Assembly (NCBI RefSeq): GCF_001556515.1
Contig: NZ_LSJA01000240.1
Coordinates: 1 to 23,471, forward strand
Length of the DNA stretch: 23,471 bases
From: Caulobacter sp. CCH9-E1
GTDB taxonomy: Bacteria; Pseudomonadota; Alphaproteobacteria; Caulobacterales; Caulobacteraceae
Reading direction: 5' to 3'
Under the pieces are notes generated by a model. The model was not told the origin of the DNA. It ran no database searches and saw only the letters and a list, made by a program, of their open reading frames with translations. Shown one piece after another: positions 1 to 6,131 of the stretch (positions within the stretch are counted from its first letter, which is position 1; the number at the start of each line of letters is the position of its first letter). Position numbers and translations under genes: made by a program.

Positions 1-486
1 CCGCCAGCCCCGCCCGCGCCGCCGCCGATCGACGCCATGATGGCCATGGGTCCGGGCATGATGATGATGCACCACGGCCGCGGCCTGGATCCGGCCCAAC
101 GCGCCGAACACCTGCGCGACGTCCTGCAGCTGCGTCCCGACCAGGACGGCGCGCTGAAGGCCTATGTCGAGGCCACCTCGCCCAAGATCGTGGTCAAGAA
201 GGACGAGGCCGACGACAAGGACGGTCCCGACCGAGCGATCGATCGCAAGCCTCCGACCACGCTGGAGCGGCTCGACCAGATGTCCAAGGCCGCGGAGGCC
301 ATCCAGAAACGCGTCGCCGCCACCCGCGCCTTCTACACCGCCCTGTCGCCCAGCCAGCAGAAGGCCTTCGACGCCCTCGACCTGGAACGCGGCGGCGACC
401 ATGTCTTCATCCGTCGCTTCGAGACCCGCGGCCCGACGCCGTTCAAGGGGTCGCGGACGACGGTGATCCAGCGCAAGGTCGGCTGA
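1..486 (+). CDS. Spy/CpxP-like LTXXQ-motif periplasmic protein (5' end missing)
   Basis: The frame is open from the first base, so the true start and any signal peptide lie outside the window; 161 residues are visible. They begin with a Pro/Ala linker and a Met/His-rich stretch (AMMAMGPGMMMMHHGRG), followed by a mainly helical domain. That domain has two LTXXQ-like segments, LDPAQRAEHL near residue 27 and LSPSQQKAF near residue 116, as in the Spy/CpxP family of periplasmic chaperones and envelope-stress sensors. A charged Lys/Asp segment lies between them. The role in binding unfolded or metal-stressed envelope proteins is inferred from the family. The Met/His cluster could bind copper or another soft metal, but this is unproven. 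The gene lies 121 bp upstream of ccmC on the same strand, with no clear terminator between them. Confidence 0.7.
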   Translation, partial: PPAPPAPPPIDAMMAMGPGMMMMHHGRGLDPAQRAEHLRDVLQLRPDQDGALKAYVEATSPKIVVKKDEADDKDGPDRAIDRKPPTTLERLDQMSKAAEAIQKRVAATRAFYTALSPSQQKAFDALDLERGGDHVFIRRFETRGPTPFKGSRTTVIQRKVG

Positions 487-607
487 CCCCGGCCTTACGT
501 CCGGAGGGCGGCGCGCCTGCACGCGTCGCCCTTCCTCGGCCGCTTCTTCCGGTTCCGTAGCGATACGGCCATTGCCCGCGCCGCCCGGCCGCTCTAGAGC
601 GTGATCC

Positions 608-1351
608 ATGGACGCGCGCCACACGTTCGATTTCCTGACCAACCCCGAGCGGTTCATGGCCTTCTCGCGATGGGCCGCCCCGCTGCTGGGCGTGCTGTCG
701 GCGATCGCCGCCGCCGTCGGCCTCGTGCTGGCCTTCCTGGTTCCCGAGGACTATCAGCAGGGCGACACGGTGCGGATGATGTTCATCCACATCCCGGCCG
801 CCTCGCTGTCGCTGTTCATCTATCTGTGCCTGGGCGTCGCCAGCTTCCTGGCCCTGGTGTTCCGGCAGGCCCTCGCCGACCTCGCCGCCCAGGCCTGCGC
901 CCCGATCGGGGCGGCCTACACGGCCCTGGCCCTGATCACCGGCTCGCTGTGGGGCAAGCCGATGTGGGGCGCCTGGTGGGTGTGGGACGCGCGCCTGACC
1001 TCGGTGCTGGTGCTGCTGCTGTTCTATCTCGGCTACATGGCCCTGCGCGGGGCGCTCGAAGATGAGCAGAAGGCCGCGCGCGCCGCCGCCATCCTGGCCC
1101 TCGTCGGGCTGATCAACCTGCCGATCGTCAAGTTCTCGGTCGAGTGGTGGAACACCCTGCACCAGGGCTCCTCGACCTTCATGGCCGCCAAGGGCGATGG
1201 CCTGCCGGCGATCTACGCCTGGCCGGCCGTGCTGATGGGCCTGGCCTATCTCGGCGCGTTCGGCGCCCTGTGGCTGGTGCGGATCCGCGCCCTCGTCTGG
1301 CGGCGCAAGGCCCGCAGCCTGTCGCTGAAACTGGCGGAGGGCGCGCGATGA
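608..1351 (+). CDS. ccmC: Heme exporter protein CcmC (cytochrome c maturation)
   Basis: This 247-residue integral membrane protein has about six hydrophobic segments, the usual CcmC size. The tryptophan-rich heme-handling signature WWVWDARLT is at residues 123-131. Conserved periplasmic histidines expected to ligate heme are His61 (MMFIHIP) and His185 (NTLHQGSS). In System I, CcmC presents heme on the periplasmic side and drives its attachment to the chaperone CcmE, with CcmD as helper. The ATG at 608 is used because the family N-terminus begins near there. The stop overlaps the ccmD start as ATGA, indicating translational coupling. ccmA, ccmB, ccmE, ccmF and ccmH are not in the window. Confidence 0.95.
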   Translation: MDARHTFDFLTNPERFMAFSRWAAPLLGVLSAIAAAVGLVLAFLVPEDYQQGDTVRMMFIHIPAASLSLFIYLCLGVASFLALVFRQALADLAAQACAPIGAAYTALALITGSLWGKPMWGAWWVWDARLTSVLVLLLFYLGYMALRGALEDEQKAARAAAILALVGLINLPIVKFSVEWWNTLHQGSSTFMAAKGDGLPAIYAWPAVLMGLAYLGAFGALWLVRIRALVWRRKARSLSLKLAEGAR

Positions 1352-1515
1352 GCTTCGACTTCGACGCGGGCAAGTACGCCCCCTACCTGTGGCCGGCCTT
1401 CGCCATCTCGGCCCTGGCCTTCGCCTGGATGATCACGAGCAGCCTGCTGATGGCCCGCCGCTGGCGGCGCGAGGCCGAGCGCCTGCAGGCCGAGTTGGAG
1501 TCTTCGAAGTCGTGA
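1348..1515 (+). CDS. ccmD: Heme exporter protein CcmD
   Basis: This 55-residue protein has one transmembrane helix (about residues 13-36, LWPAFAISALAFAWMITSSL) and a basic, amphipathic cytoplasmic tail (MARRWRREAERLQAELES). That is the typical CcmD layout. CcmD is a small System I component that helps release holo-CcmE from the CcmABC complex. The start overlaps the ccmC stop by 4 nt (ATGA) and the end overlaps the ccmG start (GTGA). This fixes both ends and shows the three genes are translationally coupled. The identification depends mostly on size, topology and position, since CcmD sequences are poorly conserved. Confidence 0.9.
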   Translation: MSFDFDAGKYAPYLWPAFAISALAFAWMITSSLLMARRWRREAERLQAELESSKS

Positions 1516-2024
1516 AGCGCTGGCTGGCCTTCGTCCCGCTGCTGATCCTGCTGGCCCTGGCGGGCCTGTTCGCCGGCTACGCCCTGAAGCGCGACCCGCG
1601 CGTTCAGCCCCAGGCCCTGGTCGGCAAGCCGGCGCCGGCCCTGCTGCTGCCCGAGCTGACCAGCGGAACGCCGACGGCGATCCGCACGCCCGGCGAGGGT
1701 CCGATCCTGGTGAACTTCTTCGCCTCCTGGTGCGCGCCCTGCGAGGTCGAGCACCCGCAGCTGATGGCCCTGAAGGCGCAGGGCGTGAAGGTGATCGGGA
1801 TCGCCTACAAGGACGCCCCGGCCAACACCCAAGCCTTCCTGACGCGCCTTGGCGATCCCTTCGCCTTGAAGGTCATCGACCGCGACGGCCGGGCGGGGCT
1901 GGAGTTCGGCGTCACTGGCGTGCCGGAGACCTATCTGGTCGGCTCGGATGGCGTGATCATCGCCAAGCACACCGGCCCGCTGACGCCCGACGCGGCGGAA
2001 GACCTGCTGAAAAAGGCGAAGTAG
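1512..2024 (+). CDS. ccmG: Thiol:disulfide interchange protein CcmG/DsbE
   Basis: This 170-residue membrane-anchored periplasmic thioredoxin has a single N-terminal helix (residues 5-25) and a thioredoxin fold. The active site is WCAPC at residues 73-77, and the cis-proline loop is GVPET at 136-140. CcmG/DsbE reduces apocytochrome c or CcmH so that the CxxCH cysteines are available for heme attachment. The start is GTG at 1512, overlapping the ccmD stop as GTGA. An upstream in-frame start would run through ccmD and give a non-family N-terminus, so it was rejected. No strong terminator follows; the next 98 bases hold the promoter region of the small gene at 2123. Confidence 0.93.
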   Translation: MKRWLAFVPLLILLALAGLFAGYALKRDPRVQPQALVGKPAPALLLPELTSGTPTAIRTPGEGPILVNFFASWCAPCEVEHPQLMALKAQGVKVIGIAYKDAPANTQAFLTRLGDPFALKVIDRDGRAGLEFGVTGVPETYLVGSDGVIIAKHTGPLTPDAAEDLLKKAK

Positions 2025-2064
2025 CGCCCGCCGGGGTGCGCGGACAGGTCGCGCCCAAAGCCCG

Positions 2065-2116
2065 TTAACTTTGCGTTGACCATACTCGCGCACGCTTTGT
2101 TAACCGTGCTAGATTC
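2065..2116 (+). promoter_or_regulatory. Candidate CtrA-type promoter of the small gene at 2123
   Basis: TTAA-N7-TTGA (2065-2079) is one base from the CtrA consensus TTAA-N7-TTAA. A second half-site, TTAACC, lies at 2100-2105. GCTAGATT at 2108-2115 resembles the Caulobacter -10 consensus GCTANAWC. No good -35 is visible, which fits an activator-dependent promoter. If this -10 is used, transcription would begin at about 2122-2123, at the ATG itself, giving a leaderless mRNA. The sequence also contains one GATTC (CcrM) site at 2112-2116. This is motif reading only. Confidence 0.4.
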
Positions 2117-2122
2117 CGAGTC

Positions 2123-2395
2123 ATGAGCAACGTCCGTCCCGCCGGTTGGCCCGTCGTTCCGTCGCAGACCCCGTCGGTCCCCGCCAAGACCGGCGCGTCG
2201 ACGCGCGCGGCCTTCTTCCAGGCGGCCCTGACCGACGCCGCGCCGACCCGTCCAGCGGTCGCGCCCTCGACGGTGCAGCTTCAGGCCCAGGCTCAGTCGC
2301 AGCAACGCGCGGCCCCGCAAAAGCCGTTCGTCCAGCCCGACGCCCAGCCGCAGAAGATCCTGCGGCCGGGGTCGTTGCTGAATATCCTGGTCTGA
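2123..2395 (+). CDS. Small Pro/Gln/Ala-rich disordered protein, unknown function
   Basis: I do not recognise a family. The 90-residue product is rich in Pro, Ala and Gln (QLQAQAQSQQRAAPQKP, residues 52-68) and is probably mostly disordered. It has one short helix-prone stretch (TRAAFFQAAL, residues 27-36) and a hydrophobic C-terminal end, LRPGSLLNILV, which could be a peptide that docks onto a partner. There is no signal peptide or membrane helix. The codon use is GC-rich like the chromosome, unlike the A/T-rich gene that follows 42 bp later. No convincing ribosome-binding site precedes the ATG, while a possible -10 element lies directly upstream, so translation may be leaderless. The candidate CtrA sites hint at cell-cycle control. 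Reality as a gene is moderately likely; function is open. Confidence 0.6.
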   Translation: MSNVRPAGWPVVPSQTPSVPAKTGASTRAAFFQAALTDAAPTRPAVAPSTVQLQAQAQSQQRAAPQKPFVQPDAQPQKILRPGSLLNILV

Positions 2396-2437
2396 TTTCT
2401 AAGTTTACGGTGATTGTTATTCTAGCGATTCGAGCCG

Positions 2438-2860
2438 ATGCTCGGATCACCTATGAATATGAAGCACTTCATGGGTCTGTACCTCGGTGAACGGTACGAC
2501 CCAATCACCGTGTGCCATATACCCAACCAACTCGCAGCCGTTATCGGAGCTGTTCGAGGACGTGTTCTTTTATCGCATGAGACGATAACGAAACAATTAT
2601 CGCATCATCCCGATTTGACGATAGACGACTATCAAGTTTTGCGGGCCTGCTTGATGATGGGCGAATATCGGCAGGACGGTCCGCGCAGCGCATCTATTCT
2701 ATTCACGGACACTGTCTATAATTCTTGCAATTATCGCGCGGCCGTTAAGTCAACCGGTGACGGAAAACGAATATATTGTTTGTCATTCAATCGCATACGT
2801 GACCGCCAACTCGCCCAGGCGAGACGCAAGCCTTATCCGATCATCAAGGAGCACGACTGA
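2438..2860 (+). CDS. Putative phage-type nuclease-fold protein (PBECR/RelE-like), in A/T-rich island
   Basis: This 140-residue soluble protein has base composition unlike its neighbours: 23 of 60 bases are G/C at 2581-2640, against 48 of 60 at 2221-2280. The pattern VLLSHETITKQLSHHPDLTIDDYQVLRACLMMGEYRQDG, then a strand with YRAAVKSTGDGKRIYCLSFNRI, resembles the phage Barnase-EndoU-ColicinE5/D-RelE-like (PBECR) nuclease domains. In those, a helix with HP..I..DY precedes an 'iK.t..g..ylvsf.R' strand pair. That assignment is from memory of the pattern and is tentative. The start could also be ATG 2453 or 2459. A strong terminator follows at once. No antitoxin, integrase or other phage gene is adjacent, so it may be an orphan toxin-like gene or a remnant. 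Confidence 0.55.
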   Translation: MLGSPMNMKHFMGLYLGERYDPITVCHIPNQLAAVIGAVRGRVLLSHETITKQLSHHPDLTIDDYQVLRACLMMGEYRQDGPRSASILFTDTVYNSCNYRAAVKSTGDGKRIYCLSFNRIRDRQLAQARRKPYPIIKEHD

Positions 2861-2863
2861 AAA

Positions 2864-2886
2864 CGGGGGCCGAAGCCCCCGCTTTT
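2864..2886 (+). terminator. Rho-independent terminator
   Basis: A perfect 7-bp stem, CGGGGGC (2864-2870) with GCCCCCG (2875-2881), closes a CGAA tetraloop and is followed by CTTTT. It sits four bases after the stop of the nuclease-like gene and is read on the plus strand. A second, weaker hairpin (GTGGGG 2894-2899 with CCCCAC 2912-2917) follows it. Confidence 0.85.
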
Positions 2887-3022
2887 GGGTGAGGTGGGGC
2901 CTGTCCACGAACCCCACATAGCGCTACCGCTCAGGCTACCAACGTTAAATAGACTGGCAGTGCTACGGCCGACAGAATTTCACCGTGTCACTCACGGGAA
3001 GAAATCTAGTAGATATTCTACC

Positions 3023-3057
3023 GATTCGCAAGCTGCCAGACTCGATTCCTGCGATTC
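3023..3057. promoter_or_regulatory. Cluster of four GANTC (CcrM methylation) sites
   Basis: GATTC at 3023, GACTC at 3039, GATTC at 3044 and GATTC at 3053 fall within 35 bp, just before the 3' end of the marR gene. GANTC is the target of the cell-cycle methylase CcrM in Caulobacter and is generally sparse in that genome. The 2887-3066 interval holds no gene that I can support. Confidence 0.6.
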
Positions 3058-3066
3058 GTCAAGCCC

Positions 3067-3627
3067 TTACGCCGCCTTCTTCGCGGCCTTGTCCTTTTTC
3101 ACCTTCTTGTCCTTCTTCGGCTTGTCGGCCTTTTCGGCCTTGGCCTTCTTGGACTTCGGGGCGGCCTCTTCCGGATGCAGGTCGGCGCCGGCGACATCGG
3201 ACAGCAGGTCGAGGAAGCCCTCGCGCTTGCTGGGCTTGAGCAAGGCGAGAATGCGGGCGTCGGCCATGGCCACCATCGGGCGGACGGCCTCCAGGGCTTC
3301 GCGGCCGGCGGCGGTCAGGCGCACGCTGTTGGCGCGGGCGTCCTCGCTGGAGCGCTGACGTTCAAGATGGCCCTTGGTGATCATGCGCGCGACCATGTCG
3401 GCCAGGGTCGAGCGGTCGATGCCGGTGGCGCGGACCAGGGCCGTCTGGGTGACGCCCTCGTTCTCGGCCACGGCGGCCAGGACGGCGAACTGGCGCTGGG
3501 TCACCCCGGCCTCGCCGCATTCCTCGGCGTAGATGTCGAGGGCCAGTTGCAGGACCCGGTGCAGAAGATGGCTGGGCGAACGCTCCAGCAGGCTGCCGAC
3601 CGTTCTTTCGCCCTTGCTCTTGGCCAT
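3067..3627 (-). CDS. MarR-family transcriptional regulator with lysine-rich tail
   Basis: This 186-residue protein carries a MarR winged-helix domain over residues 10-150. It includes the helix-turn-helix VTQTALVRATGIDRSTLADMVARMITKGHLER (59-90) and the wing RSSEDARANSVRLTAAGRE. Residues 157-186 form a tail with 15 lysines in 30 residues, interspersed with Ala, Asp and Pro, resembling histone H1-like tails and not normal for MarR proteins. The ATG at 3627 has a G-rich upstream segment (GGGGG 7 nt before it); a GTG five codons earlier, at 3642, is the alternative. MarR proteins usually repress their own gene and an adjacent one in response to phenolics, antibiotics or oxidants. Upstream, an inverted repeat CGTC-N5-GACG at 3688-3700 could be its operator. 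No target gene is obvious, since the next gene (yciB) runs the same way. Confidence 0.9.
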   Translation of the reverse strand: MAKSKGERTVGSLLERSPSHLLHRVLQLALDIYAEECGEAGVTQRQFAVLAAVAENEGVTQTALVRATGIDRSTLADMVARMITKGHLERQRSSEDARANSVRLTAAGREALEAVRPMVAMADARILALLKPSKREGFLDLLSDVAGADLHPEEAAPKSKKAKAEKADKPKKDKKVKKDKAAKKAA

Positions 3628-3687
3628 CTCTCGCGCCCCCACATCGCACGGTCCCTCGACCGACGACTGAACGCTAGCATCGTAACA

Positions 3688-3700
3688 CGTCGATTTGACG
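3688..3700. promoter_or_regulatory. Possible operator upstream of marR
   Basis: CGTC-GATTT-GACG is a short inverted repeat about 60 bp upstream of the marR ATG, inside the 108-bp gap between yciB and marR. On the minus strand TACGAT and GCTAGC downstream could serve as a -10. The half-sites are only 4 bp long, so chance is possible. Confidence 0.25.
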
Positions 3701-3735
3701 ACAACGGTCCGTGGACGGCGGAAAGCGAAGCGGGA

Positions 3736-4347
3736 CTAGAAGCCCGCGTCCGGAGGTTCGGCCGCCGCGGGCTCGTCGCCCTTGGCCATGTGCTTCATCA
3801 TGAAGGGGATCTGGGTCGCCACGAACACCAGGGCCAGCGGCAAGAGACCTAGGCGGAACTTCACCCAGGTGTCCGTACCCTGAGTATTGCGAACCACCTC
3901 GTTCAGCACCGCGACGAGCGCGAAATAGGCGCCGTAGCGCAAGGTCAGGGTGCGCCAAGCCGCGTCGGGCAGGTGCAAGGCCTCGCCCATCAGCAGCTTC
4001 AGCGGCTGGCGGCCCATCAACGTGCCACCCAGCAGGAAGACGGCCAGGGCCAGGTTGATCACCGTGACCTTGATCTTCACGAAGATGTCGGAGTGGAAGA
4101 CGAGGCCCAGGGCCCCGAACACCAGGGCCATGCCGCCGAAGAACAGCGGCAGCAGGGCCAGGCGCCGCTCGACCGCGTAGCCGATCGCGAGAGCCGCGAC
4201 CGAGGCGGCCACCAGCACCCAGGTCGCCTTCTGGAAGTCCTTGGTGACGAAATAGGCGACGCCGAACGCGATCGCCGCGCCGTAGTCGACGACCGTCCGC
4301 ACCCAGCCGGCGTTCTTTTTCGCGGCCTCGACCGGCGCTTCGCTCAC
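3736..4347 (-). CDS. yciB: Inner-membrane septation protein A (YciB/IspZ family)
   Basis: This 203-residue protein has five or six transmembrane helices. It shows the family pattern, including VVDYGAAIAFGVAYFVTK near the N-terminus, ERRLALLPLFFGG, HSDIFVKIKVTVINLALAVFLLGG in the middle, DAAWRTLTLRYGAYFALVAVLNEVV and DTWVKFRLG near the end. YciB/IspZ proteins are inner-membrane proteins linked to septation and to cell-envelope biogenesis, but their biochemical activity is unknown. The C-terminal 15 residues are an acidic, Ala/Pro-rich cytoplasmic tail. The gene begins 3 bases after the ftsY stop and is surely co-transcribed with it. Confidence 0.9.
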   Translation of the reverse strand: MSEAPVEAAKKNAGWVRTVVDYGAAIAFGVAYFVTKDFQKATWVLVAASVAALAIGYAVERRLALLPLFFGGMALVFGALGLVFHSDIFVKIKVTVINLALAVFLLGGTLMGRQPLKLLMGEALHLPDAAWRTLTLRYGAYFALVAVLNEVVRNTQGTDTWVKFRLGLLPLALVFVATQIPFMMKHMAKGDEPAAAEPPDAGF

Positions 4348-4350
4348 GGA

Positions 4351-5292
4351 TCAGTCCTTCAGGCCGACGAGCGAGCGCGAAAAGGCCCGGGCGTCGAACG
4401 GTTGCAGGTCCTCGACCCCCTCGCCCACCCCGATCAGCTTGATCGGGCTGTCGGAGGCGCGGGCCACCGGCACCAGCACCCCGCCGCGCGCGGTGCCGTC
4501 CAGCTTGGTCATGACAATCCCGGAGACGCCGACCTGGTTGCCGAAGATCTTCTCCTGAGCCAGGGCGTTGCGGCCGACGGTGGCGTCCAGAACCAGCAGC
4601 GTCTCGTGCGGATAGTCCGGATCGACCTTCTTCACGACACGGATGACCTTCAAGAGCTCGTCCATCAGGCCCTGCTTGTTCTGCAGGCGGCCGGCGGTGT
4701 CGATCAGCACCACGTCATAGTGCTCGGCCTTGGCGCGCTCGACGGCCTCGTAGGCCAGGCCGGCGGCGTCGGCGCCGGTGGGCTTGGACATGAAGTCCGC
4801 GCCGGCGCGGTCGGCCCAGACCTTCAGCTGCTCGACGGCGGCGGCGCGGAAGGTGTCGCCGGCGGCGATCAGCACGCGCGCGCCCTTCTCGGTCAGGTCG
4901 GCGGCGATCTTGCCCAGCGTCGTGGTCTTGCCCGAGCCGTTGACGCCGATGAACAGCACCACATAGGGGCGCGGACCGTGCAGCGGGTCGAAGCTGCCCT
5001 GGCGGTCGGCCAGCTCGGCGGCGATCAGCTCGGCCAGGGCTTCCTTGACCTCGTCGTCGGTCGAGGACTTGCCGAAACGCGCCTTGCCGAAGGCCTCGGT
5101 GATCCGGGCGGCGATCTCGGGGCCGAGATCGGCCTCGATCAGCATCTCTTCCAGGGCGTCCAGCTGTTCCTGGTCCAGGGGCTTCTTGGTGAAGACCCCG
5201 GTGACCTGCTCGGTCATCGCCTGCGACGTCCGGGTCAGGCCGGAGGTCAGGCGTTGGAACCAGCCTTTTTTCTGATCGGGCTTGTCGCTCAT
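4351..5292 (-). CDS. ftsY: Signal recognition particle receptor FtsY
   Basis: FtsY is the SRP receptor GTPase that docks ribosome-SRP complexes at the membrane translocon. The 313-residue protein has a short N-terminal segment with no long acidic A domain, then the N domain (about 40-100) and the G domain. GTPase motifs are GVNGSGKT at 116-123, DTFRAAAVEQL at 146-156, DTAGR at 198-202 and TKLDG at 262-266. Near the end is the family LIGVGEGVEDLQPFD. The start ATG at 5292 is preceded by AAAGGGG, a usable ribosome-binding site. The same bases also form GCTAAA, which with TTTACAC 13 bases upstream could be a -10/-35 pair, so a very short leader cannot be excluded. The gene diverges from the TRIC-family gene and is followed by yciB. 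Confidence 0.97.
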   Translation of the reverse strand: MSDKPDQKKGWFQRLTSGLTRTSQAMTEQVTGVFTKKPLDQEQLDALEEMLIEADLGPEIAARITEAFGKARFGKSSTDDEVKEALAELIAAELADRQGSFDPLHGPRPYVVLFIGVNGSGKTTTLGKIAADLTEKGARVLIAAGDTFRAAAVEQLKVWADRAGADFMSKPTGADAAGLAYEAVERAKAEHYDVVLIDTAGRLQNKQGLMDELLKVIRVVKKVDPDYPHETLLVLDATVGRNALAQEKIFGNQVGVSGIVMTKLDGTARGGVLVPVARASDSPIKLIGVGEGVEDLQPFDARAFSRSLVGLKD

Positions 5293-5323
5293 CCGCGCCC
5301 CTTTAGCCGACCCGGCGAAAGTG

Positions 5324-5340
5324 TAAATCCGGATTTAACC
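5324..5340. promoter_or_regulatory. Palindrome and CtrA-like site between ftsY and TRIC-family gene
   Basis: AAATCCGGATTT (5325-5336) is a perfect 12-bp palindrome in the 92-bp divergent intergenic region. It overlaps TAAA-N7-TTAACC (5324-5340), one base off the CtrA consensus in the first half. It also overlaps the candidate ftsY -35 (TTTACAC, complement of 5321-5327), so a bound protein could affect ftsY. Confidence 0.35.
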
Positions 5341-5384
5341 GGACACGGTTAGCGCGGGCCGCCCAGCCGTGCGATGAAAAGGGC

Positions 5385-6029
5385 ATGGACGTGCAACTTG
5401 ACCCTTTGGGAACGGCGCTTTTCTGGCTCGACTACGCGGCCGCGGCGGTTTTTGGGGCAACCGGCGCCCTCGCGGCGGCCCGGCGCAAGCACGACATCAT
5501 CACCTTCGGATTCTTCGCCGCGATCACCGGGGTCGGCGGCGGAACGCTGCGCGACCTCTTGATCGGCGCGCCGGTCTTCTGGGTGCAGAGGCCGGGCTAC
5601 ATCGTCGCGTGCCTGGCCGCCGCCACCGTGGTCTGGCTGCTGGGCAAGCGCGGCTGGCGGTTCCGGGCCCTGCTGTGGCTGGACGCCCTGGGCATGGCCG
5701 CCTATTGCGTGGTCGGCACGGCCAAGGCCCTGAACCTGGGCGTGCATCCGTTCAGCGCCGTGGTCATGGGCGTTCTGACCACCGCCTTCGGCGGGGTGAT
5801 CCGCGACGTGCTGGCCGAGGAGCCGAACCTCCTGCTGCGCCGGGAGATCTACATCACCGCCGCCCTCTTGGGGGCCAGCGTGTTCGCGGCGCTGAAGCTG
5901 GCTGGCGTCCCGTTCTGGCCGGCCGGGATCGCTGGGTTCGCCGCCGCCTTCGGCCTGCGGGCCTGCGCGATCAAGTTCGGCTGGAGCCTGCCGGGGTTCA
6001 TGGGGGAAGATCGGGCGGACGGGCGATAA
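5385..6029 (+). CDS. Trimeric intracellular cation channel (TRIC/UPF0126) family protein
   Basis: This 214-residue membrane protein has about seven helices and the internal duplication typical of the YadS/YicG (UPF0126) family. The first repeat carries FFAAITGVGGGTLRDLLIG (near residues 44-62) and the second carries VVMGVLTTAFGGVIRDVLAEEP (near 125-146). Bacterial members of this family are prokaryotic homologues of TRIC potassium channels; some relatives have been linked to glycine transport. Substrate here is unknown. The ATG at 5385 has AAAAGGGC just upstream, rather close for a ribosome-binding site. The gene is alone on its strand, and a palindromic repeat element follows directly after the stop. 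Confidence 0.88.
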   Translation: MDVQLDPLGTALFWLDYAAAAVFGATGALAAARRKHDIITFGFFAAITGVGGGTLRDLLIGAPVFWVQRPGYIVACLAAATVVWLLGKRGWRFRALLWLDALGMAAYCVVGTAKALNLGVHPFSAVVMGVLTTAFGGVIRDVLAEEPNLLLRREIYITAALLGASVFAALKLAGVPFWPAGIAGFAAAFGLRACAIKFGWSLPGFMGEDRADGR

Positions 6030-6036
6030 CTCGCCC

Positions 6037-6131
6037 CCTCCGGGCCTTCGGCCCTCCTCCCCCGAAGGGGGAAAAAGGTCCGAGCGTCCTTCCGCCCGCC
6101 TTTGGGGGCGGACGACCCGCGAAGCGGGTCA
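6037..6131. repeat. Intergenic palindromic (REP-like) element
   Basis: Successive hairpins fill this stretch: GGGCC-TTC-GGCCC (6042-6054), CCCCC-GAA-GGGGG (6059-6071) followed by five A, CCGCCC with GGGCGG (6092-6097/6106-6111) and GACCCGC-GAA-GCGGGTC (6114-6130). The pattern is reminiscent of dispersed intergenic palindromes common in Caulobacter and related genomes. It spans the convergent gap between the TRIC-family gene and the GFA gene, can act as a two-way terminator, and includes the GFA stop codon. No second copy is in this window, so dispersal is an inference. Confidence 0.65.

Noticed and set aside
2894..2943. tRNA-like sequence on the minus strand (D-arm-like AGCGGTAGCGC and a T-arm-like GGGTTCG)
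   Set aside because: No acceptor stem, anticodon arm or proper T-loop could be built, and only about 50 bases match. It looks like a weak hairpin after the terminator, not a tRNA or attachment site.
3085..3157. Short tandem-like repeats in the lysine-rich end of marR
   Set aside because: Low-complexity coding for Lys/Ala/Asp, not a regular DNA repeat; treated as part of the protein tail.
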